Assembly (NCBI RefSeq): GCF_004348455.1
Contig: NZ_SMKA01000011.1
Location: forward strand, 1-64,000
DNA: 64,000 bases
Source: Kribbella albertanoniae
GTDB lineage: Bacteria; Actinomycetota; Actinomycetes; Propionibacteriales; Kribbellaceae
Direction: 5' to 3'
A model generated the notes under the pieces. The model was not told the origin of the DNA and did not search any database. It was given only the letters and a program-made list of their open reading frames with translations. This document shows positions 7,007 to 14,865 of the stretch, piece after piece; within the stretch, counting starts at the first letter, position 1; each line of letters begins with the position of its first letter. A program made the position numbers and the translations under genes.

Positions 7007-8353
7007 TCAGAGCTTGAGTGAAGCCGCGACCACGTCGGCGAGGGAGTGGGCGATCTCGTCGGCCGTGTCGGAGGACTCGGCCTCGACCATCACCCGGACC
7101 AACGGCTCCGTGCCCGACGGGCGCAGGAGCACCCGGCCGGTGTCGCCGAGCCGCTTGGTCGCCTCGGCGACAGCAGCCTGTACGGCGGCATCGGTGCCGG
7201 CGCGGTCCTTGTCCACGTTCTTGACGTTGACGAGGACCTGCGGCAGCCGGGTCATCACGCCGGCCAGATCGGCCAGCGTCTTCCCGGTCTGGGCGATCCT
7301 GGCCAGCAGCATGACCGCGGTCAGCGTGCCGTCACCGGTGGTGGCGTGGTCGGACAGGATCACGTGCCCGGACTGCTCACCGCCGAGCTTGTGCCCGCCG
7401 GCCTTCATCGCCTCCAGCACGTACCGGTCGCCGACCTTGGTCTGCTCGACCGCGATCCGCTCCCGGACCATCGCCTGGACGAAACCGAGGTTGCTCATCA
7501 CGGTCGCGACCACGGTGTCGTTGGACAACCGGCCGCTGTCGCGCATCGACAGCGCCAGGATCGCGAGGATCTGGTCACCGTCCACCAGTTCACCGTTGGC
7601 GTCGACCGCCAGGCAGCGGTCGGCGTCGCCGTCCAGGGCGATGCCCAGGTCGGCGCGGTGCCCGATCACCTCACGCTGCAGACCCTCCAGGTGGGTGGAT
7701 CCGCAGTTCAGGTTGATGTTCAGGCCGTCCGGAGCGGCGGCGTAGGTGATCACCTCGGCGCCGAGCCGGCGCAGCGCCTCCGGAGCCGTCCCGAAGGCGG
7801 CGCCGTTCGCGCAGTCGATGACGACCTTGACCCCGTCGAACCGGTTCGGCGCCGAGCGGACCAGGTGCGAGACATACGTCTCGAAACCCTGCCCGTCGTC
7901 GAGAACGCGACCGACGGCCGCGCCGGTCGGGCGCTGCCAGTCCTCGTTCATCCGGACCTCGATGGCGTCCTCGATCTTGTCGTCGAGTTTGATCCCGCCA
8001 CGGGCCAGGAACTTGATGCCGTTGTCCGGCATCGCGTTGTGGCTCGCGGACAGCATCACGCCGAGATCGGCACCGGTCGCACCGGTCAGATAGGCGACGG
8101 CCGGGGTCGGCAGCACGCCGAGCCGGAACACGTCGACGCCGGCGCTGGCCAGTCCGGCCACCACAGCGGCTTCCAGGAACTCTCCACTGGCGCGTGGATC
8201 CCGCCCCACAACGGCGCGTGGCCGGTGCCCTTCGAAGGCACCGGCCTCGCCGAGTACATGAGCTGCCGCGACCGAAAGGTCGAGCGCCAGCTCTGCGGTC
8301 AGGTCCACGTTTGCCAGGCCACGGACTCCGTCCGTACCGAACAAACGCCCCAT
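7007..8353 (-). CDS. glmM: Phosphoglucosamine mutase
   Basis: GlmM converts glucosamine-6-phosphate to glucosamine-1-phosphate on the way to UDP-GlcNAc for peptidoglycan. The 448 residues are the normal family length. Visible motifs are FGTDGVRG at the N-terminus, the phosphoserine loop LSASHN with Ser104, the magnesium loop DGDADR, the sugar-binding GGEQSGH and the phosphate-binding RPSGTEPLVRVM near the C-terminus. It starts 7 nt after the rpsI stop, so it is the third gene of an rplM-rpsI-glmM operon, an arrangement conserved in many actinobacteria. It ends against the shared terminator with ilvC. Confidence 0.96.
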   Translation of the reverse strand: MGRLFGTDGVRGLANVDLTAELALDLSVAAAHVLGEAGAFEGHRPRAVVGRDPRASGEFLEAAVVAGLASAGVDVFRLGVLPTPAVAYLTGATGADLGVMLSASHNAMPDNGIKFLARGGIKLDDKIEDAIEVRMNEDWQRPTGAAVGRVLDDGQGFETYVSHLVRSAPNRFDGVKVVIDCANGAAFGTAPEALRRLGAEVITYAAAPDGLNINLNCGSTHLEGLQREVIGHRADLGIALDGDADRCLAVDANGELVDGDQILAILALSMRDSGRLSNDTVVATVMSNLGFVQAMVRERIAVEQTKVGDRYVLEAMKAGGHKLGGEQSGHVILSDHATTGDGTLTAVMLLARIAQTGKTLADLAGVMTRLPQVLVNVKNVDKDRAGTDAAVQAAVAEATKRLGDTGRVLLRPSGTEPLVRVMVEAESSDTADEIAHSLADVVAASLKL

Positions 8354-8360
8354 CAGGTGA

Positions 8361-8882
8361 TCAGCGCTTGCTGTACTGAGGAGCCTTGCGGGCCTTCTTG
8401 AGACCGGCCTTCTTCCGCTCCTTGATGCGCGCGTCGCGGCTCAGCAGACCGGCCTTCTTGAGGCCAGGACGGTTCGCTTCCTCGTCGGCGGCGTTCAGGC
8501 AGCGGGCGATCCCGAGCTGCAGCGCACCGGCCTGGCCGGTGATGCCACCGCCGTTGATCCGGGCGATGACGTCGTACGAGCCCTCGAGGCCCGCGACGAC
8601 GAACGGCTCGTTCACGTGCTGCTGGTGAACCTTGTTCGGGAAGTAGACGTCGATCGGCTTGCCGTTGACGGTGATGCTGCCGGTGCCGGGCACGAGGCGG
8701 ACGCGGGCGACGGCCTCCTTGCGGCGGCCGGTGGCGCCGGCCGGGTTGATCACCGCGACGCGACCCGTCTCGGCACGCTGCTCCGGACTCGGGTTCGTCT
8801 CGGAGGTGTAGGCGACCGGGCCCTCGTTGTCGATGGGAACCTCGGGGTCGAACTCTGCAGTCTCGGTGGTGATGTCGCTCAC
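8361..8882 (-). CDS. rpsI: 30S ribosomal protein S9 (uS9)
   Basis: This 173-residue small-subunit protein reaches the P-site tRNA with its basic tail, here ending [12 protein letters not shown]. The conserved core begins near residue 51 ([12 protein letters not shown]) and includes IDVYFPN and the glycine-rich [14 protein letters not shown]. The first 50 or so residues form an acidic extension ([16 protein letters not shown]) absent from E. coli S9; such N-terminal extensions are common in actinobacteria. It follows rplM by 35 nt and precedes glmM by 7 nt. Confidence 0.97.
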   Translation of the reverse strand: MSDITTETAEFDPEVPIDNEGPVAYTSETNPSPEQRAETGRVAVINPAGATGRRKEAVARVRLVPGTGSITVNGKPIDVYFPNKVHQQHVNEPFVVAGLEGSYDVIARINGGGITGQAGALQLGIARCLNAADEEANRPGLKKAGLLSRDARIKERKKAGLKKARKAPQYSKR

Positions 8883-8917
8883 GCTGAAAATCCTCGTTTA
8901 CCTGGCTCGTCGATCGC

Positions 8918-9361
8918 TTACTGGGCGATCTGGGTGATCTCGAACGGCTTCGGCTGCTGGGCGGTGTGCGGGTGCTCCGGACCGGCGTAGACCTTCAGCT
9001 TGGTGAGCAGCTTCCGGCTGAGACGGTTCTTCGGGAGCATCCCCCAGACAGCCTTCTCGACGGCCTTGCGGGGATCCTTGTCGAGGATCTCGCCGATCGG
9101 CGTGGCCGTCAGACCACCCGGGTGACCCGAGTGGCGGTAGGCCAGCTTGTCCGTGCGCTTGGTGCCGGACAGGGCGACCTTGGAGGCGTTGATGACGACG
9201 ACGAAGTCGCCGCCGTCGACGTGCGGAGCGAACGTCGGCTTGTGCTTGCCGCGCAGAAGAGTGGCGATCTGAACGGCGAGCCGACCGAGCGTCACATCGG
9301 TAGCGTCGATCACGTGCCACTCGCGAGTGACGTCCGCAGGCTTCGGGCTGTACGTGCGCAC
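8918..9361 (-). CDS. rplM: 50S ribosomal protein L13 (uL13)
   Basis: The 147-residue protein starts at a GTG at 9361: [19 protein letters not shown]. An AAGG ribosome binding site sits about 9 nt upstream, and the family N-terminus fits this start; the frame is open 126 nt further upstream but that part is the untranslated leader. Core motifs are [31 protein letters not shown] and [10 protein letters not shown]. It is the first gene of the rplM-rpsI-glmM operon, driven by the promoter at 9468-9497. Confidence 0.97.
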   Translation of the reverse strand: MRTYSPKPADVTREWHVIDATDVTLGRLAVQIATLLRGKHKPTFAPHVDGGDFVVVINASKVALSGTKRTDKLAYRHSGHPGGLTATPIGEILDKDPRKAVEKAVWGMLPKNRLSRKLLTKLKVYAGPEHPHTAQQPKPFEITQIAQ

Positions 9362-9467
9362 GGTCGTTGACCTTCGTTTCTCAGAGGTTGACAAAACAAG
9401 TACGTCGGCGAGCGGTCCGCCGGCGGGATTGAACCTCTTCGGGACCTGAAACGCACAACAGCAGCCC

Positions 9468-9497
9468 AGAATACCGGCGTACGCCACCCGGGGTCAA
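9468..9497 (-). promoter_or_regulatory. Promoter of rplM-rpsI-glmM
   Basis: On the minus strand there is a -35 TTGACC (9497-9492), an 18-nt spacer and a -10 TATTCT (9473-9468). Transcription would start near 9460 and give a leader of about 100 nt before the rplM GTG. It faces away from the gltA promoter 30 bp further on. Confidence 0.7.
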
Positions 9498-9527
9498 AGT
9501 GAGACCGAACGGGTCGGGCACCCCGGC

Positions 9528-9556
9528 TTGGAACGAGCTGCGGACCGCACTAGTTT
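9528..9556 (+). promoter_or_regulatory. Promoter of gltA
   Basis: The -35 TTGGAA (9528-9533) and the -10 TAGTTT (9551-9556) are separated by exactly 17 nt. Transcription would begin near 9563, about 85 nt before the gltA GTG. Confidence 0.7.
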
Positions 9557-9648
9557 AGCGGTGAAGATTGCAGTCCGAATCGCGTCCCGCCGGCTGATAT
9601 ACACCCTCACTCACCCGGGCGATGACGCCAGCTTCCGAAGAGGGCATC

Positions 9649-10935
9649 GTGACCGAACAGTCGCTCACCGTCCGGGACAACCGGACCGGCAAGGACTACG
9701 ACCTTGCCATCACCGATGGCACCATCCGTGCCGCAGATCTCAAGCAGATCAGTGCATCCGACGGAGACGGTGGCCTCGCCACCTACGACCCCGGCTTCGT
9801 CAACACCGCCTCGACCCGGTCCTCGGTGACCTTCATCGACGGTGACAAGGGCATCCTGGAATACCGCGGGTACCCGATCGAGCAGCTCGCCGAGCAGTCG
9901 AACTACCTCGAGGTCGCGTACCTGCTGGTGAACGGCGCGCTGCCGAACAAGGCGGAGTACGAAGCCTGGGTGCATGACGTGACATATCACACCTTCGTGC
10001 ACGAGAACCTGAAGACCTTCATGCAGGGCTTCCGGTACGACGCGCACCCGATGGGCATGCTGCTGGCCTCGGTCGGCGCCCTGTCCACGTTCTACCCGGA
10101 GTCGCGGGAGATCTTCGACGAGGAGTCCCGCGCACTCCAGATCCGCCGCCTGATCGCGAAGATGCCGACGCTGGGCGCCTTCTCGTTCCGGCACGCGCAG
10201 GGCAAGCCGTACGTCTACCCGGACAACGAGCTCAGCTACGCGGCGAACTTCCTGTCGATGCTGTTCAAGATGAGCGAGCCCAAGTACGCCGCCGACGACC
10301 GGCTGGTGCGCGCACTGGAGATCCTGTTCATCCTGCACGCCGACCACGAGCAGAACGCGTCCACCAACGCGGTCCGCGCGATCGGCTCCACCCAGGTCGA
10401 CCCGTACTCCGCGGTGACCGGTGGCATCGCCGCCCTCTACGGCCCGCTGCACGGTGGCGCCAACGAGGCGGTGCTGAAGATGCTCCGCCGGATCGGCTCG
10501 GTCGACAACGTGCCGTCGTTCATCGAGGGCGTGAAGAACGGCGAAGAGCGGCTGATGGGCTTCGGCCACCGGGTCTACAAGAACTACGACCCGCGGGCCA
10601 AGATCATCAAGAAGGCCGCCGACGACGTGTTCGAGGTGACGGGGATCAACCCGCTGCTGAAGATCGCCGTCGAGCTGGAGAAGATCGCGCTCGAGGACGA
10701 GTACTTCGTCTCCCGCAAGCTCTACCCGAACGTCGACTTCTACTCGGGCCTGATCTACGAGGCCCTGCAGTTCCCGCCGGAGATGTTCACGGTGCTGTTC
10801 GCCATCCCGCGCACCTCGGGCTGGCTGGCCCAGTGGTCGGAGTCGCTCGGCGACACCGACCAGAAGATCGCCCGCCCGAAGCAGATCTACACGGGTGCCC
10901 GCGGCGTCAGCTACGTCCCGATGGGCGACCGCTGA
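9649..10935 (+). CDS. gltA: Citrate synthase
   Basis: This 428-residue type II citrate synthase condenses acetyl-CoA and oxaloacetate at the entry of the TCA cycle. The catalytic residues are His268 (PLHGGANEA), His307 (GFGHRVYKNYDPRA) and Asp363 (YPNVDFYSG), at almost the same numbers as E. coli (264, 305, 362). I chose the GTG at 9649 because GAGGG lies just upstream and the protein then begins MTEQSLTVRDN; an ATG at 9622 would add nine residues. The gene is monocistronic, with its own promoter and a terminator 16 nt after the stop. Confidence 0.96.
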   Translation: MTEQSLTVRDNRTGKDYDLAITDGTIRAADLKQISASDGDGGLATYDPGFVNTASTRSSVTFIDGDKGILEYRGYPIEQLAEQSNYLEVAYLLVNGALPNKAEYEAWVHDVTYHTFVHENLKTFMQGFRYDAHPMGMLLASVGALSTFYPESREIFDEESRALQIRRLIAKMPTLGAFSFRHAQGKPYVYPDNELSYAANFLSMLFKMSEPKYAADDRLVRALEILFILHADHEQNASTNAVRAIGSTQVDPYSAVTGGIAALYGPLHGGANEAVLKMLRRIGSVDNVPSFIEGVKNGEERLMGFGHRVYKNYDPRAKIIKKAADDVFEVTGINPLLKIAVELEKIALEDEYFVSRKLYPNVDFYSGLIYEALQFPPEMFTVLFAIPRTSGWLAQWSESLGDTDQKIARPKQIYTGARGVSYVPMGDR

Positions 10936-10950
10936 TCTAGGAGTATTGGG

Positions 10951-10992
10951 AACGGCCCCGGTCCGGCTTATTTGCCAGGGACCAGGGCCGTT
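10951..10992 (+). terminator. Terminator between gltA and the SnoaL-like gene
   Basis: AACGGCCC-C-GGTCC (10951-10964) pairs with GGACC-A-GGGCCGTT (10979-10992), a 14-position stem with one C-A mismatch and a 14-nt loop, followed by TT. It can serve both convergent genes. Confidence 0.75.
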
Positions 10993-11007
10993 TCTGCGCT
11001 TCTGGAC

Positions 11008-11457
11008 CTACGACGCAGCCCCGGACCCCTCCGGTTCCCGCGTGATCTCGCCGATCCGCTCCCGTGCCTTCGCCATCGCGGCGTGGTCGACGTAGTCCCG
11101 CGACTCCACGATCTCCCCGTCGCGCACCCGCAGCACGAACACACACGGCACGCGGAACGACTCGTCGGAACCCGCCACCGTCCCGAGGTACGCGAACTCC
11201 CCCACGATCACCTCAGGGTCCTCGGTCCGGTGCACCACGACGTCCACCGCCTCGAAGCGCACCACCGGGTCCTCCTGTGCGTCCTCACCGCCACCGAAGT
11301 GCGCCCGCAGCTCGTCCCGGGACCGCAACGGCTCCGGGCGCTCCGGATGCATCGGATGCCGTACGTCGGTCTGTTCGGCGTACAGCTCGGCGAGTCCGGC
11401 GTACCGGCCGGCGGCGACGCTGTCGACCAGCCGCCGGAAGACCTCTTCAGGTGTCAT
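11008..11457 (-). CDS. SnoaL-like (NTF2 fold) protein
   Basis: The 149-residue protein has the SnoaL-like pattern: N-terminal helices MTPEEVFRRLVDSVAAGRY, a LAELYAEQTDVRHP segment, RSRDELRAHF, a central strand VVVHRTEDPEVIVGEF and a closing VRDGEIVESRDYVDHAAM. Members are small cone-shaped enzymes or ligand-binding proteins; nothing here fixes a substrate. It is divergent from the TetR gene with 107 bp between, so that regulator probably controls it. Its -10 region is only about 10 nt from the ATG, which suggests a nearly leaderless mRNA. Confidence 0.8.
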   Translation of the reverse strand: MTPEEVFRRLVDSVAAGRYAGLAELYAEQTDVRHPMHPERPEPLRSRDELRAHFGGGEDAQEDPVVRFEAVDVVVHRTEDPEVIVGEFAYLGTVAGSDESFRVPCVFVLRVRDGEIVESRDYVDHAAMAKARERIGEITREPEGSGAAS

Positions 11458-11467
11458 CTGGGGAGTC

Positions 11468-11496
11468 TAAATACGGAGAGTTCACTTCGCTTACAA
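11468..11496 (-). promoter_or_regulatory. Promoter of the SnoaL-like gene
   Basis: The minus strand carries TTGTAA (11496-11491), a 17-nt spacer and TATTTA (11473-11468). The expected start near 11461 leaves about 4 nt before the ATG, so translation would be leaderless or nearly so. The TetR operator should overlap this region, but I see no clean dyad in it. Confidence 0.55.
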
Positions 11497-11564
11497 CCAA
11501 ATGGGTCCGCTGGGACGTCTCTCTTAGGGAGGCACGGGGGTTGCCACGAGGAGAGGGGTCTGGG

Positions 11565-12113
11565 GTGCGAGCTGATGCGCGGGACAATCGGGCGCGAATT
11601 CTGACGGCGGCGGACGAGGTGTTCGGACAGTCGCCACACGCTTCGACGGATGCGGTCGCCAAGCTGGCGGGGGTCGGTATCGCGACCGTTTTCCGGCACT
11701 TCCCGACCAAGACCGACCTGCTGGAGGCTGTGCTCACCCAGCGGCTGGAGCGGTTGCGGAACCAGGCGCTGACGCTGGCCGCCGGGGAGAACGCGGGGCG
11801 GGCGTTCTACACGTTCTTCAGCCAGGTGGTGGTGGAGTCCTCGGCCAAGCTCGCGATCGGTGACGCGCTGACGTCGGCCGGGATCGCGGCTGGTGAGGAC
11901 GCCCGGAAGGCGGCCGCCGGGCTGCGGGAGGCCTTCGGTTCCCTGCTGTCCGAGGCGCAGCGCACAGGCGCCGTACGGGGTGATGCCGGCCTGCCGGAGG
12001 TCTACGCACTGCTGATCGGCGCCTCCCGGGGTGCCACTACACGCAACGTCGACCCAGAGGTCCGGAACCGGATGCTCGGCCTCGTGTACGCCGGTCTGCG
12101 CCCGGCTGCGTGA
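11565..12113 (+). CDS. TetR-family transcriptional regulator
   Basis: The 182-residue protein has a TetR DNA-binding domain in residues 1-55: RARILTAADEVF, a recognition helix around VGIATVFRHFPTKTDLLEAVL. The C-terminal helices resemble the SbtR-like group and end in a short LGLVYAGLRPAA. The GTG at 11565 has an excellent GAGGAGAGG ribosome binding site 7 nt upstream; the frame stays open far upstream but only as a shadow of the opposite gene. It is divergent from the SnoaL-like gene, and its stop overlaps the GTG of the next gene (GTGA), so it is co-translated with the GH18-like protein. Confidence 0.88.
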   Translation: MRADARDNRARILTAADEVFGQSPHASTDAVAKLAGVGIATVFRHFPTKTDLLEAVLTQRLERLRNQALTLAAGENAGRAFYTFFSQVVVESSAKLAIGDALTSAGIAAGEDARKAAAGLREAFGSLLSEAQRTGAVRGDAGLPEVYALLIGASRGATTRNVDPEVRNRMLGLVYAGLRPAA

Positions 12114-13081
12114 GACGCCGGCGCAGGGTCGTCCTGCTGGTTCTCCTGGTCCTCACACTGCTGATCCCGGTACCACTCGGCGCCTTCGCGCTCTCACTGC
12201 GCATCCAGTACGACGGGGAGTCGTCGGCCCGCACGCGGAACCATGACGCGTTCTGGCTCGGCCATGCCTGGGTCGACGGCCGTAAGACCGCGGCTGACGT
12301 CACCGCGCTCGCCAAGCGACTGCAGGGCACCGGCATCCGGGAGCTGTACGTGCACACCGGTCCGCTGGAACACGACGGCACGCTGGACCTGGCCAAGGTG
12401 TCACCACGCGCGCGCTGGTTCACGACCGCGATGCGGGCAGCGGCGCCCGACGTCCGGGTGCAGGCGTGGCTGGGCGACGTCGTACAGCCGGGCAAGAACC
12501 CTGGCATGGATCTCGACGACGCCGCAGTCCGGTCACAGGTGGTGGCCTCGGCGAAAGCCGTGCTGGAGCAAGGGTTTCAGGGCATCCACTACGACTTCGA
12601 GCCAGTGCGGTCCGGGTCACGCGGCTTCCTCGCCGTACTGGACGAGACGCGCGCACTAGGCGCACCGCTGTCCGTAGCGGCGCACCAGATCGATCCGCTC
12701 TGGCAACTGCACCGGATCCCGGTCGACAAGTGGTGGTCCCAGGACTACTTCCGCCAGGTCGCTGAGCGCGTCAACCAGATCGCAGTGATGTCCTACGACA
12801 CAGCCATGCCGCTGGAGTCCCTGTACGGCGGCTATGTCGCCAAGCAGACCAAGCTGGCCCTGGAGGTCACCCCACCCGGCACCGACCTCCTCATGGGTCT
12901 CCCGGCGTACTGGGAAAGCAACCCGTCCCACTGGGGCCACGCAGAAACCGTCGCTGCCGCAGTCCGCGGCGCCCGCCTCGGCCTGGGCGACTCAACCCGC
13001 CAAAACTTCGGCTTGGCCATGTACGTCGATTTCACCGCCACAGACGACCACTGGACCGCATACCGCGACGGCTGGAGCTAG
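12110..13081 (+). CDS. Membrane-anchored GH18-like TIM-barrel protein
   Basis: The 323-residue protein has an Arg-rich start (MRRRRR) and one hydrophobic helix (about 7-30) that is either a signal anchor or an uncleaved signal peptide; the rest is outside the membrane. The barrel resembles glycoside hydrolase family 18: the strand-4 motif GFQGIHYDFEP has Asp162 and Glu164 in the D-x-E position, and AVMSYDT (226-231) is the usual strand-6 Met-x-Tyr-Asp. The full DxxDxDxE motif is reduced, so activity on chitin-like sugars is a guess. It overlaps the TetR gene by 4 nt and shares its CTAG stop with the convergent gene. Confidence 0.7.
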   Translation: MRRRRRVVLLVLLVLTLLIPVPLGAFALSLRIQYDGESSARTRNHDAFWLGHAWVDGRKTAADVTALAKRLQGTGIRELYVHTGPLEHDGTLDLAKVSPRARWFTTAMRAAAPDVRVQAWLGDVVQPGKNPGMDLDDAAVRSQVVASAKAVLEQGFQGIHYDFEPVRSGSRGFLAVLDETRALGAPLSVAAHQIDPLWQLHRIPVDKWWSQDYFRQVAERVNQIAVMSYDTAMPLESLYGGYVAKQTKLALEVTPPGTDLLMGLPAYWESNPSHWGHAETVAAAVRGARLGLGDSTRQNFGLAMYVDFTATDDHWTAYRDGWS

Positions 13082-14826
13082 GCGAACCGGACCACCGCGA
13101 GAATCAACGCACCGACGACCAGGAACCCGATCTCCAGCCACAGCGCCGGCGCCGGGCGCCGCCGTACCTTCTTCTCACCCGTCGCAGCGGCCCGCAACCG
13201 GAGCGCCTCGAACACGGAGGCGACCCGTTCCACCTGATCGGTCGCCACTCCCCTGAGTACGTGCAATTCGTCATCCGTGTCGACATTCAGCCAGTTCTCG
13301 TCGACCTCGACGGCGGTGACGGAGGTCCACGGCAGGAGCTGCTCGAACCAACCGTTGCGGACCTGCAGCTGCGTTGCGGTGGCAGTCACCCGGAAGAACA
13401 CCTGGACGCTCGCGAGGTGGACCAGTTCGGTGCCGAAGGCCACGATTCCGATCGCGACGATCCAGTCGTCCCAGGTGGCGAACACCGCGGCCGCGACCGG
13501 CAGCCCGACCAACAGTGCGGCGAGCGCGGGCCGCGCCCACCAGTAGCGCGGTTCCAGCGGCGCCTCCCACGGCAGCACGGGCAGGTCGGCAGCCGGCTCG
13601 ATCTCGGGCTCGGGCGGCAGGTCCTGCGCGTTCGGCGGGCCGTCCACCCCGTCCGTCGACTCGCGCCACCACGGCAGCTGCCGCGGGGTTCGGAACGGCC
13701 GGGTTGCGCGGAAGACGTGCTCACCGAGCAGAACCGTCGGCCAAGCCCGCTCGGCCAGATCGCCCACCAGCAACGCCTCACCGCGGTACTGCTGCAGCCT
13801 CGCCAAGAGCTCACGCCGGTACTTCGGCGGTATCGCCTCGTTCTCTTCGTCGAGCGCGTCGAAAGCCTCCAGCAGCTCGAGGTCCGTGTCATCGTCATCC
13901 GCCTCGAGCTGGACGAATCCCAGCAGTACGGCGCCGTCCGCGGAGTACACCGCGAACCCCGACGACGCGTCCGGCTCGATCCGCACCGGCAGCCCCTGCG
14001 CCAGCCAGGCCCGCCGCGGCCGAGACCGCCGGAGCCGGGCGTCCCGCAGCGCGAACAGACCGGCCAGAACCCAGGCTCCGCCGGCCACCGTGATCCAGTG
14101 GGTGTAGTCGGCGGGTTCCGCGACCGGTCTGACCCAGTCGCCGTCTGCGGGGTCCACGAGGACAGGGATCTGCGCACCGATCTCGTAGTCGTCGTACATG
14201 GTGACGGTGTGGGTGCGGCCGTCCGGCAGCTCCAGGATGACGTCGTCTTCTTCGCCATACGCCTTCACGACGGCTGTCTGCTCCACAGCGCGCTGCAGGT
14301 GCTCCGCCTCCTGCCCGTCCTGCCAGCGCATCAGCAGCAGCGCAGCGACCCCTACCAGCACAAGTGCACCTGCAACGAGGAGGCGAGCGGTGACGCCGAC
14401 CGGCGCGGCCGCGGGGACCTGCACCTGACGGCGCTGCGCCCGCCTGACCAGTGACCGCTGCTTCTGGCTGGCCGTCAGCATCCAGCAGAGCAAGGCAGCA
14501 CACAGGGCGCCGTAGATCGTCCAGGCGAGCTTCGCCTCCGCGAGGTCGTCGAACCGGAGCTCGAACGCGACGAAGAGCACGCCGGCAGCGACAGCAACCA
14601 TCGGCTGCCACCACAGCAGCGCAACCGACGCGAGGCAGACGATCATTACCAGCGAGAAGGTCCGGTCCGGCCCGCAGTACGCCGGGTCCTCGACCGAGCA
14701 CCGCACCTCGTCACCGGCAACCATCGACACCACGATGGCCACGGCCCAGCCCACCGGCAGCAGCCAGCGGTAGAGCCAGCTGGGTACGACGCTGCCGGCC
14801 CAGCGGGCCGCCATCTCGCGTGTCAT
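13078..14826 (-). CDS. Multi-pass membrane protein of unknown function, PH-like C-terminus
   Basis: The 582-residue protein is not one I recognise. Hydrophobic segments lie near residues 17-37, 57-93, 103-118, 150-167, 247-263 and 430-475. Between them is a soluble segment with VVKAYGEEDDVILELPDGRTHTV, like a small beta domain, and a 170-residue acidic cytoplasmic stretch (EADDDDTDLELLEAFD). The last 110 residues (VTATATQLQVRNGWF, LPWTSVTAVEVDEN) have the shape of a bacterial PH-like domain. Its stop shares CTAG with the convergent GH18-like gene. It starts 39 nt after the ABC-F gene on the same strand and may be co-transcribed with it. Confidence 0.7.
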   Translation of the reverse strand: MTREMAARWAGSVVPSWLYRWLLPVGWAVAIVVSMVAGDEVRCSVEDPAYCGPDRTFSLVMIVCLASVALLWWQPMVAVAAGVLFVAFELRFDDLAEAKLAWTIYGALCAALLCWMLTASQKQRSLVRRAQRRQVQVPAAAPVGVTARLLVAGALVLVGVAALLLMRWQDGQEAEHLQRAVEQTAVVKAYGEEDDVILELPDGRTHTVTMYDDYEIGAQIPVLVDPADGDWVRPVAEPADYTHWITVAGGAWVLAGLFALRDARLRRSRPRRAWLAQGLPVRIEPDASSGFAVYSADGAVLLGFVQLEADDDDTDLELLEAFDALDEENEAIPPKYRRELLARLQQYRGEALLVGDLAERAWPTVLLGEHVFRATRPFRTPRQLPWWRESTDGVDGPPNAQDLPPEPEIEPAADLPVLPWEAPLEPRYWWARPALAALLVGLPVAAAVFATWDDWIVAIGIVAFGTELVHLASVQVFFRVTATATQLQVRNGWFEQLLPWTSVTAVEVDENWLNVDTDDELHVLRGVATDQVERVASVFEALRLRAAATGEKKVRRRPAPALWLEIGFLVVGALILAVVRFA

Positions 14827-14865
14827 CGGAGTCCCCCTCCAGCACAGGTGGGAGAACTGTACGGC

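Noticed and set aside
11064-11564. Arg/Pro-rich extension of the TetR frame
   Set aside because: It is antisense to the SnoaL-like gene, and the GTG at 11565 has an excellent ribosome binding site.
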